Below are positions 1 through 8,900 of a DNA stretch of 64,000 nt, one piece after another. The stretch lies in contig NC_135019.1 in NCBI RefSeq assembly GCF_051020955.1, forward strand, positions 21,581,375-21,645,374. Reading direction: 5' to 3'. How positions within the stretch are numbered: the first letter of the stretch is position 1; each line of letters begins with the position of its first letter. The notes beneath the pieces were generated by a model that searched no databases, was not told the DNA's origin, and saw only the letters and a list, made by a program, of their open reading frames with translations. Source of the DNA: Megalopta genalis (lineage: Eukaryota > Arthropoda > Insecta > Hymenoptera > Halictidae). The position numbers and the translations under genes are program-made.

Positions 1-177
1 AGTTGTAAACAAGTTTTCATATAGATTCGATTTAACAAACATATCAACAGTTACGACAGAGACGAATTGAAATCTGAGTCGCGTTATCGATTAATATTCG
101 TGAGAGGAGAAAAGAAACGATTATCTTCTCGAAGAAAAAACGTGTGATTATGACAGGTAGGAAGTAGGGCTACTTAC

Positions 178-332
178 TATTTAGCGGAGTCTGTGAGCTG
201 ATATTCTCGTCTGCGATCGTAACACTGTTCGATGCCAGCATCTGCCCATAAGTCCTTGATTGCTTCTACATATGGACTTTCGAACGTTGTCACCGTTTCA
301 AAATCCACAACACGCACGAGTTCCGCTTTTTC
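178..332 (-). CDS. Galphaq: G protein alpha-q subunit, internal exon (helical domain)
   Basis: Seen: translated on the minus strand from 332 down to 178, this 155-bp block reads EKAELVRVVDFETVTTF, then SPYVEAIKDLWADAGIEQ, then CYDRRREYQLTDSAK plus two bases of the next codon. It is flanked by an acceptor (TTTATCGTAG, AG at 334-333) and a consensus donor (GTAAGT, 177-172). Known: this is the second half of the all-helical domain of Gq-class G alpha subunits, which couple rhodopsin and other receptors to phospholipase C-beta at the plasma membrane. CYDRRREYQL is a hallmark of G alpha proteins, and the 155-bp length is what I recall for the vertebrate GNAQ exon 3. The reading phase joins exactly with the exon at 14775-14959. 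The following exons (GTPase switch regions and C-terminus) would lie left of position 1. No frame damage is visible. Confidence 0.96.
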
Positions 333-1535
333 CTACGATAAACACAGGTACATGCATTTAAGTGCCATAATTATGTTTGTAATGGCACATTTCAATCATT
401 GCTACTGGTTTTTGCAATTTAAAACAAAAAATTACATATAAGATCGCTACGCTTCGAATAGCGTTTGAATAGCGAAAACTCTTGGAAAACCCATGGAATT
501 TCAGAAATGTCTGATTTGAACGCATTCTAACGTAATTTTATTTTCGTTTTATGCTCAAACGGTAATGCTCGAAAACAATTTTTGCATTACGTGCACGAAT
601 CAGTAAATAAATGTTCTTATAATTAAGCGAAAGTCAATACTTTTGCTGTCAAGTTGTATTAGGAGATCTTTGAAATAATTTAGTCAATGCATCATGAGAT
701 TTACGCGGTTTCTAAAAGTTAGACTTGTTACAGAAACCGTGAGCCGCAAACTGTGATATTCACGAGTCGCGCCGAGAGTCTGTGACGTGATCATGGGTCA
801 TACTAATTGCGCGAGCGCGCAATCAATTGGTGAGTTACGATGGTCAAATTTTAGAGAGCCTAACCCACACGTGGGTTACAGTAGATTATCTAATGCTGTT
901 CGTGGCTCACGTGAGCTTCGAAAACTTCTTCATGTGGGGTCTACTGTTTACACGATAACCAAACTAACACGAGCTTTAAACTTCACGAGTCACACGTAGA
1001 TCACTGATATATTTAACTCATTCTAAATCTCTGCTGGAAATCAGCGTGCGTGTGCTCGTATTTCTGTGTATTCGCTAAATACCATAATTATTACAATAAC
1101 ATGAAACAAATCGTTGAATAACAATTGTTATTTTCAGTCGAATGTTTTCAGTTATAAGTAATAATTCTATCCAGGATTCGCGAAAGTTTCGGAACTCTTT
1201 CGTAAGCTACACTGGAATTTATTACACGCAGTACTTTTTGAAAAACGTTCTCGTATTACAGGTTCCAATAAGAATAGGTATAAAAGAATTCTTGAAATTA
1301 ATAGTATTGGTTTCGCTAGAATTAATAAAATTTGAAAATAATAGTTCTATAACAGGAACAGATATTTTGTCGATGAATATAAAAAAAAGTTCTGAAACAT
1401 AATAACAAGTGTCAAATATTACTTAATCTAATGATTATTCTGGTTATACATCAAGAATGATTTCTTTGGAGCGTTAGTTCATTAGATTATTGGGAAGGTA
1501 GGAAGTATAAAATTACGTAACTTCACAAGGCAGCA
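333..1535. other. Intron sequence of Galphaq, no gene seen
   Basis: This is the 3' part (on the gene strand) of the 14.4 kb intron between the two Galphaq exons. It is AT-rich. The only local structure noted is a GC-richer stretch around 720-1000 with short palindromes, including a near-perfect hairpin at 862-877 with a CACGTG core. The open frames here are short and have no recognisable product. Confidence 0.6.
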
Positions 1536-1697
1536 CCAATTATTATTAATGGCGTTACTGCTACGCAAGTTAGCGTTGAACGTGCCTTTTCAACACTGAA
1601 ATTTATATCGAGTGATTTTAGAAATGATTTAAATCCTAGAAATCTAGAAAATGTCTTGCTTACATTTCGATTTTTACATCGTTTCTTCAATTTGTAA
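1536..1697 (+). pseudogene. hAT transposase C-terminal dimerisation fragment
   Basis: In frame from 1551 the plus strand reads GVTATQVSVERAFSTLKF, then ISSDFRNDLNPRNLENVLL, and stops at 1695-1697. TQVSVERAFSTLKF followed by LENVLL is the conserved C-terminal dimerisation segment of hAT-superfamily DNA transposases. The upstream DDE/RNase H-like part is not recognisable, so this is a decayed remnant lying in the Galphaq intron, in the orientation opposite to the gene. It cannot be active on its own. Confidence 0.85.
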
Positions 1698-2250
1698 ATA
1701 AAATATTATTTTATTATATTATTTTATCACGTAATAACGTGATATTGTTAAATAAATCTAGCAGACAATAATTCGATGTTTTATTATTTCATTTTATTTA
1801 TTTCTTTAATCAACATTTTTAAAAAATTTGTTTTGAAAAGTTTCCAAGAGGTAACAATTTTTTTCGTAAAAATTCTACAGAAATATAAATTTTGTTCAAC
1901 GAAATGAATTTTTTTCATAGCGGAGGTACTTGTTTGTTTTGTGAACCCTGGTTATAATGTGATCGAAATTCTCTTTTCGTTTTCTATAATCGTTACCGGT
2001 GACGGAAAGTTTGAGTTAGCCATAACTCAAACATAAGAAAATATATTTGTGTTATTTACAAAGTTATCGGTGATGGAAATTCTATTTCAAATGACCATAA
2101 TAATTAGTAAGTGAGAAAAATTGTATTTCGATCAAATATGATAAGGGCGTGTCAATACTTCAGAGAATAAATCCACACACCGAAACAACTGAAAAATGTT
2201 ACGTGAACATAATATGTGCAAACATTGCGTTGCATGAGTGATATATATAT
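1698..2250. other. AT-rich intron sequence next to the retrotransposon
   Basis: No gene seen. A degenerate direct repeat of about 85 bp lies near 1985-2105 (copies of a TTACCGGTGACGGAAA-like string). The sequence up to 2250 is contiguous with that after 7968 once the LTR element and one ATAT copy are removed. Confidence 0.5.
2247..2250. repeat. Target site duplication of the LTR element (ATAT, left)
   Basis: ATAT immediately precedes the LTR at 2251 and matches ATAT at 7965-7968 immediately after the other LTR. Four-base duplications are seen with some Ty3/Gypsy integrases. The left flank is an AT dinucleotide run, so the match alone is weak, but it agrees with exact LTR borders TGTTAC...GTAACA. 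Confidence 0.75.
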
Positions 2251-2514
2251 TGTTACGAATTACAACACTTCTCCCGCGTCGCGGCATTTTATTTACAATA
2301 GAGAACACGAACTATAATACAACTGAATTAGAATATGTTAGAGATCTTCGAATTAGATGGTGTTGATCGCTCGACGGTCCGATCCCGACTCTCCGATTGT
2401 CCGTTGATAAAACACCTCCGTGGCAACCCCTCTCTTCTATTTTTCTTTAAGGAGTTGCTCACAACAGGGCAGTTTCACATTACAGCGACTTGATTTGGAC
2501 AAGTCGCCGTAACA
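2251..2514 (-). repeat. 3' LTR of the Ty3/Gypsy element
   Basis: 264 bp, bounded by the inverted hexamers TGTTAC and GTAACA, and identical to the copy at 7701-7964. On the element strand it holds a hairpin at its start (GCGACTT..AAGTCGC), an initiator-like TTCAGTT and an AATAAA poly(A) signal (2288-2293) that would serve 3' end formation of the element RNA. In this orientation it could also terminate Galphaq transcripts. Confidence 0.97.
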
Positions 2515-2528
2515 TTGCCCTCCTCGCC
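2515..2528 (-). promoter_or_regulatory. Polypurine tract, plus-strand primer site
   Basis: On the element strand GGCGAGGAGGGCAA abuts the 3' LTR. It is purine-rich apart from two C residues. Position next to the LTR is the main evidence. Known role: the RNase H-resistant primer for second-strand DNA synthesis. Confidence 0.6.
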
Positions 2529-3235
2529 GAATGAGCGGCCGTCCCGGCCGCGGCAAATTTCACTTGTGTTGACCAACGACAATCGAACCGTTAATCCTGC
2601 CAGCTTCAGTCCTATAACCTCGAACTATCGTTCCATCGGACAACTGACAGGTAACCTCCACCGCAAGTACTTCTGTCTGAAAAGTAGGTAAACAAGGAAA
2701 GAATGTAATTAGTTACCCAGGTGGCCTTTTCCAGACAGTTTACGTCCTGACATTTGTCCTCCGTCTCAAGGGAAAACCACCAAAAAAAAAACCTTGAGCA
2801 GAACGTCAGTACTTCTACGACGCGTACAGCTCTAATCTCTGTCGCTCACCCTTCCTCTTAATTCTTCGTTTTGAGGCTTGAGCGTTTCTTTCTTGAAGAA
2901 GTTTTGAGAACTTCTCACTTGCAGACTTCCCGGGAGTTCCCTGCTCTGATCGATCACCAAAACTCTTCCCCGGATGCACCTCCAATCACCACAGGATACT
3001 ACCTGCAGTAATATGGGATCCGGTGCATCTCATTTTGTGGACCAGTCAGGAAAGGGTGTACCCTCCTGAGAACACGTCCCCACTCCCCAATGGGAGGACG
3101 TAATCTTCCAGAGGATACAACTTCCTTCCCCCATCGAACCGTTACTTCCACAAATGGAAAGAGCTCAGCGTGTCAGTACACAGATCACTCCCTCGTCTTC
3201 TGCGAAGAAACGTCCTCTTCTTGGGTGAGAGACAG
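2529..3235 (-). other. 3' untranslated region of the Ty3/Gypsy element
   Basis: About 700 bp between the pol stop codon (3236-3238) and the polypurine tract. No ORF of useful length and no envelope-like product are present. A GC-rich inverted motif (CGGCCG / CCGGCCGCGG) lies at about 2535-2555. Confidence 0.7.
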
Positions 3236-6200
3236 TCAAAGGCTTCTGTGTACAGCGTCGTAGCGAGCCAAGCGGTTAACGTGTACGATCTTCGGTTTCG
3301 ACTTCGGAGAACGAGTTACACGATAAATAATGTCGTTCAGGCGGTCCTGTACCACATAAGGACCTTCCCACGCGGACTGCAACTTGGGACATTTTCCTTT
3401 CGTCCTTCGTGGTTGGAACAGCCATACTTTCTCGCCTGTAGCAAACGTAATTGAATTAGCGTAAACATCATACCAAGATTTCATTTTGTCTCCGCTAATT
3501 CTCAGTCTCTGGCGAATAAATTCATGAATTTTAGCCAGTCTGATACGCGTTTGCTGAACAAACTCGTCCTCCTCATATCTTGATTCAGGCGGGAGTCCTC
3601 TCTGAAGATCCATTGGAAGTCGAAGCTCTCTACCAGTGAGAATCATCGATGGAGTGTTCTTCATTGTCTCGTGTCTGCTTGAGCGATAGGATAGCAAAAA
3701 TAACGGTATCCAATCGTCCCAATCCCGTTGATGATCCGCTACAAACATTGACAAATACTGCAGCAGAGTCCGAATCAACCTCTCCACGAGCCCATCAGAT
3801 TGTGGATGCAAAGGAGTAGTGCGAGTCTTCTTAATACCAAGCAGCACCATCAACCGCTTGAAGACCGCCGACTCAAAATTTCTCCCCTGATCCGAATGAA
3901 GTTCCAACGGTACGCCATGACGACTTACAACTTCTGTAAGAAGGGCCTTCGCAACAGTCGTCGCGCGCTGGTCCGGCAACGGAACTACCTCCGGCCATTT
4001 CGTAAAATAATCCACAACGACCAGCGCATACTTGTTACCAGCCGCAGACTTCGGAAACGGTCCCACAATGTCGAGCGCTACCCTTTCAAACGGTGCCCCG
4101 ACATTATAAATCTTGAGAGGTCCATGTCCCCTCTCCCTCGGACCTTTCCTTGCGACACAAGTATTACATCGACGACACCAGTCTTCCACATCCTTGCGAT
4201 TATCAGGCCAGTAAAACTTTCGACGTACCCTGTCCAGAGTTTTGTTCACTCCGAAATGGCCACCCGCCGGTGTATCATGACAATCTGTCATCACCGAACT
4301 TACCATTTCTCTTGGAACCATCAGTAACCACTTGTTACTTTTTCCATCAGGGGATTCCCACTTACGAAACAGTAGATCCTCGTACACTTCCAAGGAATCC
4401 CAGATTGATACGAGATATTTAATTCTCGTATTCCTGTCCGAAATCTCCTGCCAATCGGGCCTGCTACCCTCTTTTTTTCTTGACAGGATGAAACCAATTT
4501 CTTCATCCTCCTCCTGTTTTCTCCTCCACTCTTCAAAATCAAATGTTTCGCAGAGTGTCCGCAGAACTACGTCTCCATTTTCTTCCGTCTTCTCCTCCAG
4601 GCGCTTGCATCGCGCACAATCCTGCGATTCGCAAGGCCTGCGAGAAAGACCGTCCGCGTTCTGATGGAGTCTTCCTTCCCGGTGTTTCACCTCAAAGTCA
4701 TATCCCTGAATCCGCTCGATCCAACGTGCTACCTGTCCTTCCGGATTCTTGAAAGACAGCAACCAACGTAAAGCAGCGTGATCGGTCCTCAGAAGGAATC
4801 TACGCCCATAAAGGTAATGATGAAAATGTTCAATAGATTTCACTATCGCTAATAGTTCCTTCCGAGTAACGCAATAATTCTTCTCAGCTTTTCCTAGCGT
4901 CTTGGAGAAGTAGGCGATTACTCTCTCCCGACCTTGCTGAATTTGAGAAAGAACTGCTCCAATTGCAAAATTTGAGGCATCCGTGTCCAAAATGAATTCT
5001 GTATTAACCGACGGATAAGAAAGAATGGGTGACTCCATCAATTTCCTTTTTAAATCCTCGAACGAATGTTCCGCTTCTTCCGTCCACACGAAGATTTTCT
5101 CGTTCTCGGTCAAACGATGTAAGGGCTTCGCAATATCGGCGAAATTTTTAACAAACTTCCGATAATAAGTGCAAAGACCCAGGAAACTCTTCAACTCGGT
5201 CTTATTCTTCGGCACCGGCCAATTCTTTACTGCATCCAATTTTTCAGGATCAGTTTGTACACCCATCTCGGATACTACGTGTCCAAGATATTTCACTTCT
5301 TTGCAGAAGAAATTACACTTCTTCGGGCTCATCAGCAAGCAAGCTTTCCTTAGGCGAGCAAGTACCTTCCGCAGACGTTGTACTTCCTGTTCAAAACTTC
5401 TACCGAAAATTATGATGTCGTCGAGGTATACCAAACAAATCTTCCAGTTTAAGCCTCTTAAGATGTTGTCCATTAGACGTTCAAAGGTAGCTGGTGCGTT
5501 ACAAAGACCAAATGGCATGACTTTGAACTGCCATAATCCAGTACCCACACAAAAGGCAGTCTTTTCCTTATGTACAGGATCCATGGATATCTGCCAATAT
5601 CCACTTTGTAAGTCGATAGTCGAGAACCAACAGGAGCCATCCAAAGCGTCCAGCGTATCTTCTATCCTTGGAAGGGGGTACGAATCTTTCTTGGTGATAT
5701 TGTTCAGACGCCTGTAATCCACGCAAAATCTGATGGACCCGTCCTTCTTCTTGACCAATACCACGGGTGAAGACCAGGGGCTTTGAGACTTTTCTATGAC
5801 TCCTTGTCGTTCCATTTTCGACAATAATTCATCTACTTCTGAACGTCGATGAAGAGGTAATCGTCGGGGTGCCTGTTTTATGGGAAGACTGTCACCGGTA
5901 TCTATCTTGTGACATACTACGTCACATTTTCCCACCTCTTCGGAATCTTTCGCAAAAACATCTGCAAATTCCGTCAATAACTCGGCAAAAGTTTTCTTTT
6001 GCTCTGCGGACAGGTTTATAGAACATCTCTGATGAAGATCCTGAAGATGATCCGGTACTAATGTATTCCTGTTTTTCTTTATCTCCTTCGTAGCCGAATC
6101 TTCTCCATACTTCAGCAACGGCACTTGCATTCCTTTCAAATGAAGAACCTCGTTTGTAAAGTCTAGTTGACAGGCATGCTTTTTAAGAAATTCGATTCCT

Positions 6201-6580
6201 AAAATGCATTCTTCCATCATACTGACGAAGAAGAACTCTTCTTCGGTCTCGACTTCTCCAATAGAAACAGGTAGATGCTTTTTACCAAAAATCGGTAATC
6301 TCTGACCGGAGACTGAAAAAATCTTCACTCCTGTCATGCTCGCCGAACTATTCTGCCTTGTAGCATAAGTTTCCCGTAGAAGGTTAACCGATGAGCCCGT
6401 GTCCAAGATGATTTTCCTTTTCTTCGCTCCAACGATGCCTTCGACGAAGAAAATCCCTCGCTGAATAGGTTCCAAACGCAGCACGACAGGGGGAAAAACG
6501 GAAGATGAAGTCGGACTATCCCCCATTATACCGACTTCTTGAAGTTTCCCTGCGAAGTCTCCTTCCTTATTTTCTTTAAA
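3236..6580 (-). CDS. pol: Pol polyprotein (protease, RT, RNase H, integrase)
   Basis: The open frame runs 6622-3236, in -1 register relative to gag and overlapping it by 97 bp. The frame has no ATG at its start (first codon TTG), so expression by frameshift near 6574-6580 is inferred, and I start the feature there. Residues counted from 6622: aspartic protease active site DTGS at 74-77; reverse transcriptase with CVDYRRLN near 300-307 and catalytic YLDD at 399-402; RNase H with DTDAS at 546-550 and TDHAALRW near 613-620; integrase zinc finger H782, H789, C819, C822; catalytic core D851, D911, E947 (35 residues between the last two); GPY/F module with WEGPY near 1086. It ends at a TGA. No chromodomain is visible. 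All catalytic residues are present, so the enzyme set looks functional. It makes cDNA from element RNA and inserts it into the genome. Confidence 0.95.
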   Translation of the reverse strand, partial: FKENKEGDFAGKLQEVGIMGDSPTSSSVFPPVVLRLEPIQRGIFFVEGIVGAKKRKIILDTGSSVNLLRETYATRQNSSASMTGVKIFSVSGQRLPIFGKKHLPVSIGEVETEEEFFFVSMMEECILGIEFLKKHACQLDFTNEVLHLKGMQVPLLKYGEDSATKEIKKNRNTLVPDHLQDLHQRCSINLSAEQKKTFAELLTEFADVFAKDSEEVGKCDVVCHKIDTGDSLPIKQAPRRLPLHRRSEVDELLSKMERQGVIEKSQSPWSSPVVLVKKKDGSIRFCVDYRRLNNITKKDSYPLPRIEDTLDALDGSCWFSTIDLQSGYWQISMDPVHKEKTAFCVGTGLWQFKVMPFGLCNAPATFERLMDNILRGLNWKICLVYLDDIIIFGRSFEQEVQRLRKVLARLRKACLLMSPKKCNFFCKEVKYLGHVVSEMGVQTDPEKLDAVKNWPVPKNKTELKSFLGLCTYYRKFVKNFADIAKPLHRLTENEKIFVWTEEAEHSFEDLKRKLMESPILSYPSVNTEFILDTDASNFAIGAVLSQIQQGRERVIAYFSKTLGKAEKNYCVTRKELLAIVKSIEHFHHYLYGRRFLLRTDHAALRWLLSFKNPEGQVARWIERIQGYDFEVKHREGRLHQNADGLSRRPCESQDCARCKRLEEKTEENGDVVLRTLCETFDFEEWRRKQEEDEEIGFILSRKKEGSRPDWQEISDRNTRIKYLVSIWDSLEVYEDLLFRKWESPDGKSNKWLLMVPREMVSSVMTDCHDTPAGGHFGVNKTLDRVRRKFYWPDNRKDVEDWCRRCNTCVARKGPRERGHGPLKIYNVGAPFERVALDIVGPFPKSAAGNKYALVVVDYFTKWPEVVPLPDQRATTVAKALLTEVVSRHGVPLELHSDQGRNFESAVFKRLMVLLGIKKTRTTPLHPQSDGLVERLIRTLLQYLSMFVADHQRDWDDWIPLFLLSYRSSRHETMKNTPSMILTGRELRLPMDLQRGLPPESRYEEDEFVQQTRIRLAKIHEFIRQRLRISGDKMKSWYDVYANSITFATGEKVWLFQPRRTKGKCPKLQSAWEGPYVVQDRLNDIIYRVTRSPKSKPKIVHVNRLARYDAVHRSL

Positions 6581-7737
6581 CAATCCCGCTGGAGGTGGCC
6601 CTTTTTTCCACAGCTCCAGCAATGCGGCAACTCCCGTTGATGTCCAACCACTCGTTCAGAATGCCGTTCAGCCGCACGTTCCAGCATTCCCTCGGAAGTA
6701 AAGGGACGTTTTAAATTCCGTTCAATCGTTTGTGTTTTTTGAGAGCTTAATTTATTGAGAGCTTCCATCTCTAGAGCTCTGGTCACCGTAGCTCTAAGAG
6801 ATGTAAGACTTTCATATCTCAACATTCTCTTCATCTCTTCATTGGCCAACGCCGTCACAAACTGAGATGCGGCCAAACGATCCCGAACATCCATTGGACA
6901 TTCAGAGAAAGCACATTGCGCCAGCCTCTCAATCTCCGTGGCCAATGCAGAAATTGACTCCCCTTGCCGCTGTTTATAATTTTGAAAAAGAACGTAATTT
7001 AGCTTCGAAAAGTTTTTTTGACCAAACCGAAACTCGATTGCCGAAACTATTTCTTTGAAGTCGAAATACTTATCGGCGGGAAGAGAAGTCAGTACTCCTC
7101 GAGCCGGACCATCCAACGAAGCAATTAAAGCCGCAGCTTTCTTTGCTTCGTCCCAGCCATTTACATTCGCGACCATTTCAAATTGAATTCGGTACTCATC
7201 CCATGACGTGGAACCGTCATAACGTGTCGGCTTCACGGAATATCCTAATCCAGTTTCGAAGCGTGTAGATTCACGACACGCAGGCAAGGATGGCACCGAC
7301 TGTGAAGCAAATACAGGAACACTCGGAGCAAAAGGTACACTCGCGTTATATACACTATTAACATTATTTACAGCAGTGCCCGTACTATTTACACGCGCCT
7401 CCGAGTGTTCCACAGACGAGAATGCCGCAGAATTTAAGAGAGAATATCGCAATGAATCCGATAGCACCTGGCATTGGTTCTCGATCCTTGCTATCCTCTC
7501 TTCCATGCGAGCCTCTCGTTCGGACGCAGCAGCCTGTTCCCGTTCCTCGCGCTGAAGCCTGTCCGCTTCCAGTCGCGCCTCGAACTGCCTCTGCTGCTCC
7601 TGCAGTTGCTCGCATAATTCTTGTCGGAGGTTTGAAAACAGGATCTCCAATGCCGGCGTGACATTTTCGATCGATTCTTCGATCCCGGACGAGCCCCCAA
7701 TGTTACGAATTACAACACTTCTCCCGCGTCGCGGCAT
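6526..7737 (-). CDS. gag: Gag nucleocapsid polyprotein
   Basis: 403 codons from the first in-frame ATG at 7737-7735. The frame is open further up to 7758, but that codon is GTG. The first 12 codons lie inside the 5' LTR and the next ones run through the primer binding site (MPRRGRSVVIRNIGGSS). Following domains are a charged coiled-coil-like segment rich in Q, E and R (roughly residues 30-90), a capsid-like segment starting near YDGSTSWDEYRIQFEMV, and a CX2CX4HX4C zinc knuckle (CWSCGKKGHLQRDC) about 30 residues from the end. Known role: Gag packages element RNA into virus-like particles. It ends at 6526 within the gag-pol overlap. Starting in the LTR is unusual; the next in-frame ATG is far downstream, so I prefer the LTR start. 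Confidence 0.9.
   Translation of the reverse strand: MPRRGRSVVIRNIGGSSGIEESIENVTPALEILFSNLRQELCEQLQEQQRQFEARLEADRLQREEREQAAASEREARMEERIARIENQCQVLSDSLRYSLLNSAAFSSVEHSEARVNSTGTAVNNVNSVYNASVPFAPSVPVFASQSVPSLPACRESTRFETGLGYSVKPTRYDGSTSWDEYRIQFEMVANVNGWDEAKKAAALIASLDGPARGVLTSLPADKYFDFKEIVSAIEFRFGQKNFSKLNYVLFQNYKQRQGESISALATEIERLAQCAFSECPMDVRDRLAASQFVTALANEEMKRMLRYESLTSLRATVTRALEMEALNKLSSQKTQTIERNLKRPFTSEGMLERAAERHSERVVGHQRELPHCWSCGKKGHLQRDCLKKIRKETSQGNFKKSV
6574..6580 (-). promoter_or_regulatory. Candidate -1 ribosomal frameshift site T TTA AAG
   Basis: Read in the gag frame this is T TTA AAG, an X XXY YYZ slippery heptamer, directly after the last cysteine of the zinc knuckle. Slipping back one base enters the pol frame as TTT AAA GAA (FKEN). 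A second heptamer, A AAA AAG, lies at 6601-6607 but would cut the zinc knuckle. Both are in the correct phase. No downstream pseudoknot was tested. Confidence 0.6.
7682..7699 (-). promoter_or_regulatory. Primer binding site for tRNA-Pro
   Basis: The plus strand reads ATCCCGGACGAGCCCCCA, the 18-nt 3' end (including CCA) of eukaryotic tRNA-Pro. The element RNA strand (TGGGGGCTCGTCCGGGAT) is its complement and lies two bases from the LTR end. The same primer site is known from murine leukaemia virus. Here it is also inside the gag reading frame. Confidence 0.93.
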
Positions 7738-7964
7738 TTTATTTACAATAGAGAACACGAACTATAATACAACTGAATTAGAATATGTTAGAGATCTTCG
7801 AATTAGATGGTGTTGATCGCTCGACGGTCCGATCCCGACTCTCCGATTGTCCGTTGATAAAACACCTCCGTGGCAACCCCTCTCTTCTATTTTTCTTTAA
7901 GGAGTTGCTCACAACAGGGCAGTTTCACATTACAGCGACTTGATTTGGACAAGTCGCCGTAACA
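7701..7964 (-). repeat. 5' LTR with promoter of the Ty3/Gypsy element
   Basis: Identical to 2251-2514. On the minus strand it holds an arthropod initiator-like TTCAGTT (7777-7771), followed about 35 bp later by AATAAA directly abutting the gag ATG (AATAAAATG, 7743-7735). If transcription starts at the initiator, the gag leader is only about 35 nt and the R region contains the gag start. Confidence 0.95.
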
Positions 7965-8640
7965 ATATAGAAACCGATTGTAGTTATTGGCCTTGCTTAA
8001 CGGAACAAATTCTAAATATCAATATTTTTTTCAGTGATTTATAACATAATCGTAATAATTATTTAGTTGAAAGTATTAAACATTTCTTATTTTAATTGTG
8101 AAATGGTTTAATTACTTATGATGAATTCAGTTTTATTGTCTCGTAATTACACATCCATTAAACCTGCCGGTTTAATTGTAATCATTTTTTTTTCTGGAAG
8201 CGTGCTGGGGTCTAATCGGGACATTTTTGAGAAAAAGAGTTTGTACAACGAAATAACAAGAAATGGATGTGTTCCGTTTGATTCGGCACACATTCTATTT
8301 AAACGATTGTACAGAAGAAGTTTCGAAAAGTTTAGATAAATTGTTCAACTTTCCATTTGTAGAAGTTAACAAAAACAAAAGCACAACTATGGAGAATGAT
8401 TTTTATTTTCACCTAATAATGGTTGATAGCAGTACATATTTGTAATGTTTTGACAAAAATAAATGGAACAATGTTACATTTGTGGTGCCAAACCAAGTGA
8501 AATATACTTCGACTAAGGTTTTCGTTTATCCTCCCTCCATTGTTGGATACGAATTTTTGAATGTTTACTACATATTATCTATAGGCTATTTTGAAGGATA
8601 TGAAAGGGAGCGTTTCGTCCTGGTCCTTCCAGAGCAGAGT
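7965..8640. other. Intron sequence, no gene supported
   Basis: Begins with the right ATAT target duplication (7965-7968). A 73-codon plus frame at 8118-8339 has a hydrophobic stretch but no family resemblance and AT-rich codons. I do not call it a gene. Confidence 0.5.
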
Positions 8641-8900
8641 TTAGAATAAAGCTGTGCGCAGCATAAATACCGCGAAGGCTGCTATGCCTTCTGATCAGTG
8701 CGGTCACGAAAAATCACTACGCAAGGAGTGGGGACAGGCAACGCATGCGCGGGAGTCCCGCAGTGATATGCACTACAATGCTGTATCATAAACAATAAGT
8801 GTTAATACGTCCGCAACACACGAACGTTCGGGTAATCTGATATTGTCGGGCGGTCCGATACAATTGAGATTTCGGGCACAAACGAGCAATATAAATAATG
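8641..8900. repeat. Dispersed GC-richer repeat fragment (family F6)
   Basis: Contains a core (AAGGAGTGGGGACAGGCAAC, then GCATGCGCGGGAGTCC) that recurs in inverted orientation at about 9960-10005 and 45420-45470 and partly at 39405-39440. Probably pieces of one DNA transposon; coding capacity not seen. Confidence 0.55.

Larger units (their letters stand above)
2251..7964 (-). mobile_element. Complete Ty3/Gypsy LTR retrotransposon
   Basis: A 5714-bp element on the minus strand with LTRs at 7701-7964 (5') and 2251-2514 (3'). The two LTRs are identical at every base I compared (264 bp). It has an ATAT duplication at both ends, a tRNA-Pro primer binding site, gag (7737-6526) and pol (frameshifted, to 3236) without internal stops, and a purine-rich tract before the 3' LTR. 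The domain order protease, reverse transcriptase, RNase H, integrase defines Ty3/Gypsy (Metaviridae). No envelope ORF is present. It sits in the intron between two Galphaq exons, in the sense orientation of that gene. Identical LTRs and intact frames imply a recent insertion, possibly polymorphic. The lineage within Ty3/Gypsy was not resolved. Confidence 0.97.

Noticed and set aside
232..441. Plus-strand 69-codon ORF
   Set aside because: Antisense of the Galphaq exon at 178-332.
3170..5717. Plus-strand ORFs of 69-182 codons across the retrotransposon
   Set aside because: They are antisense to the catalytic pol domains, which are clearly coded on the minus strand.
7385..7700. Additional frames of 69-79 codons over gag
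   Set aside because: Shadows of the Gln/Glu/Arg-rich coiled-coil part of gag, where GC-rich codons leave other frames open.
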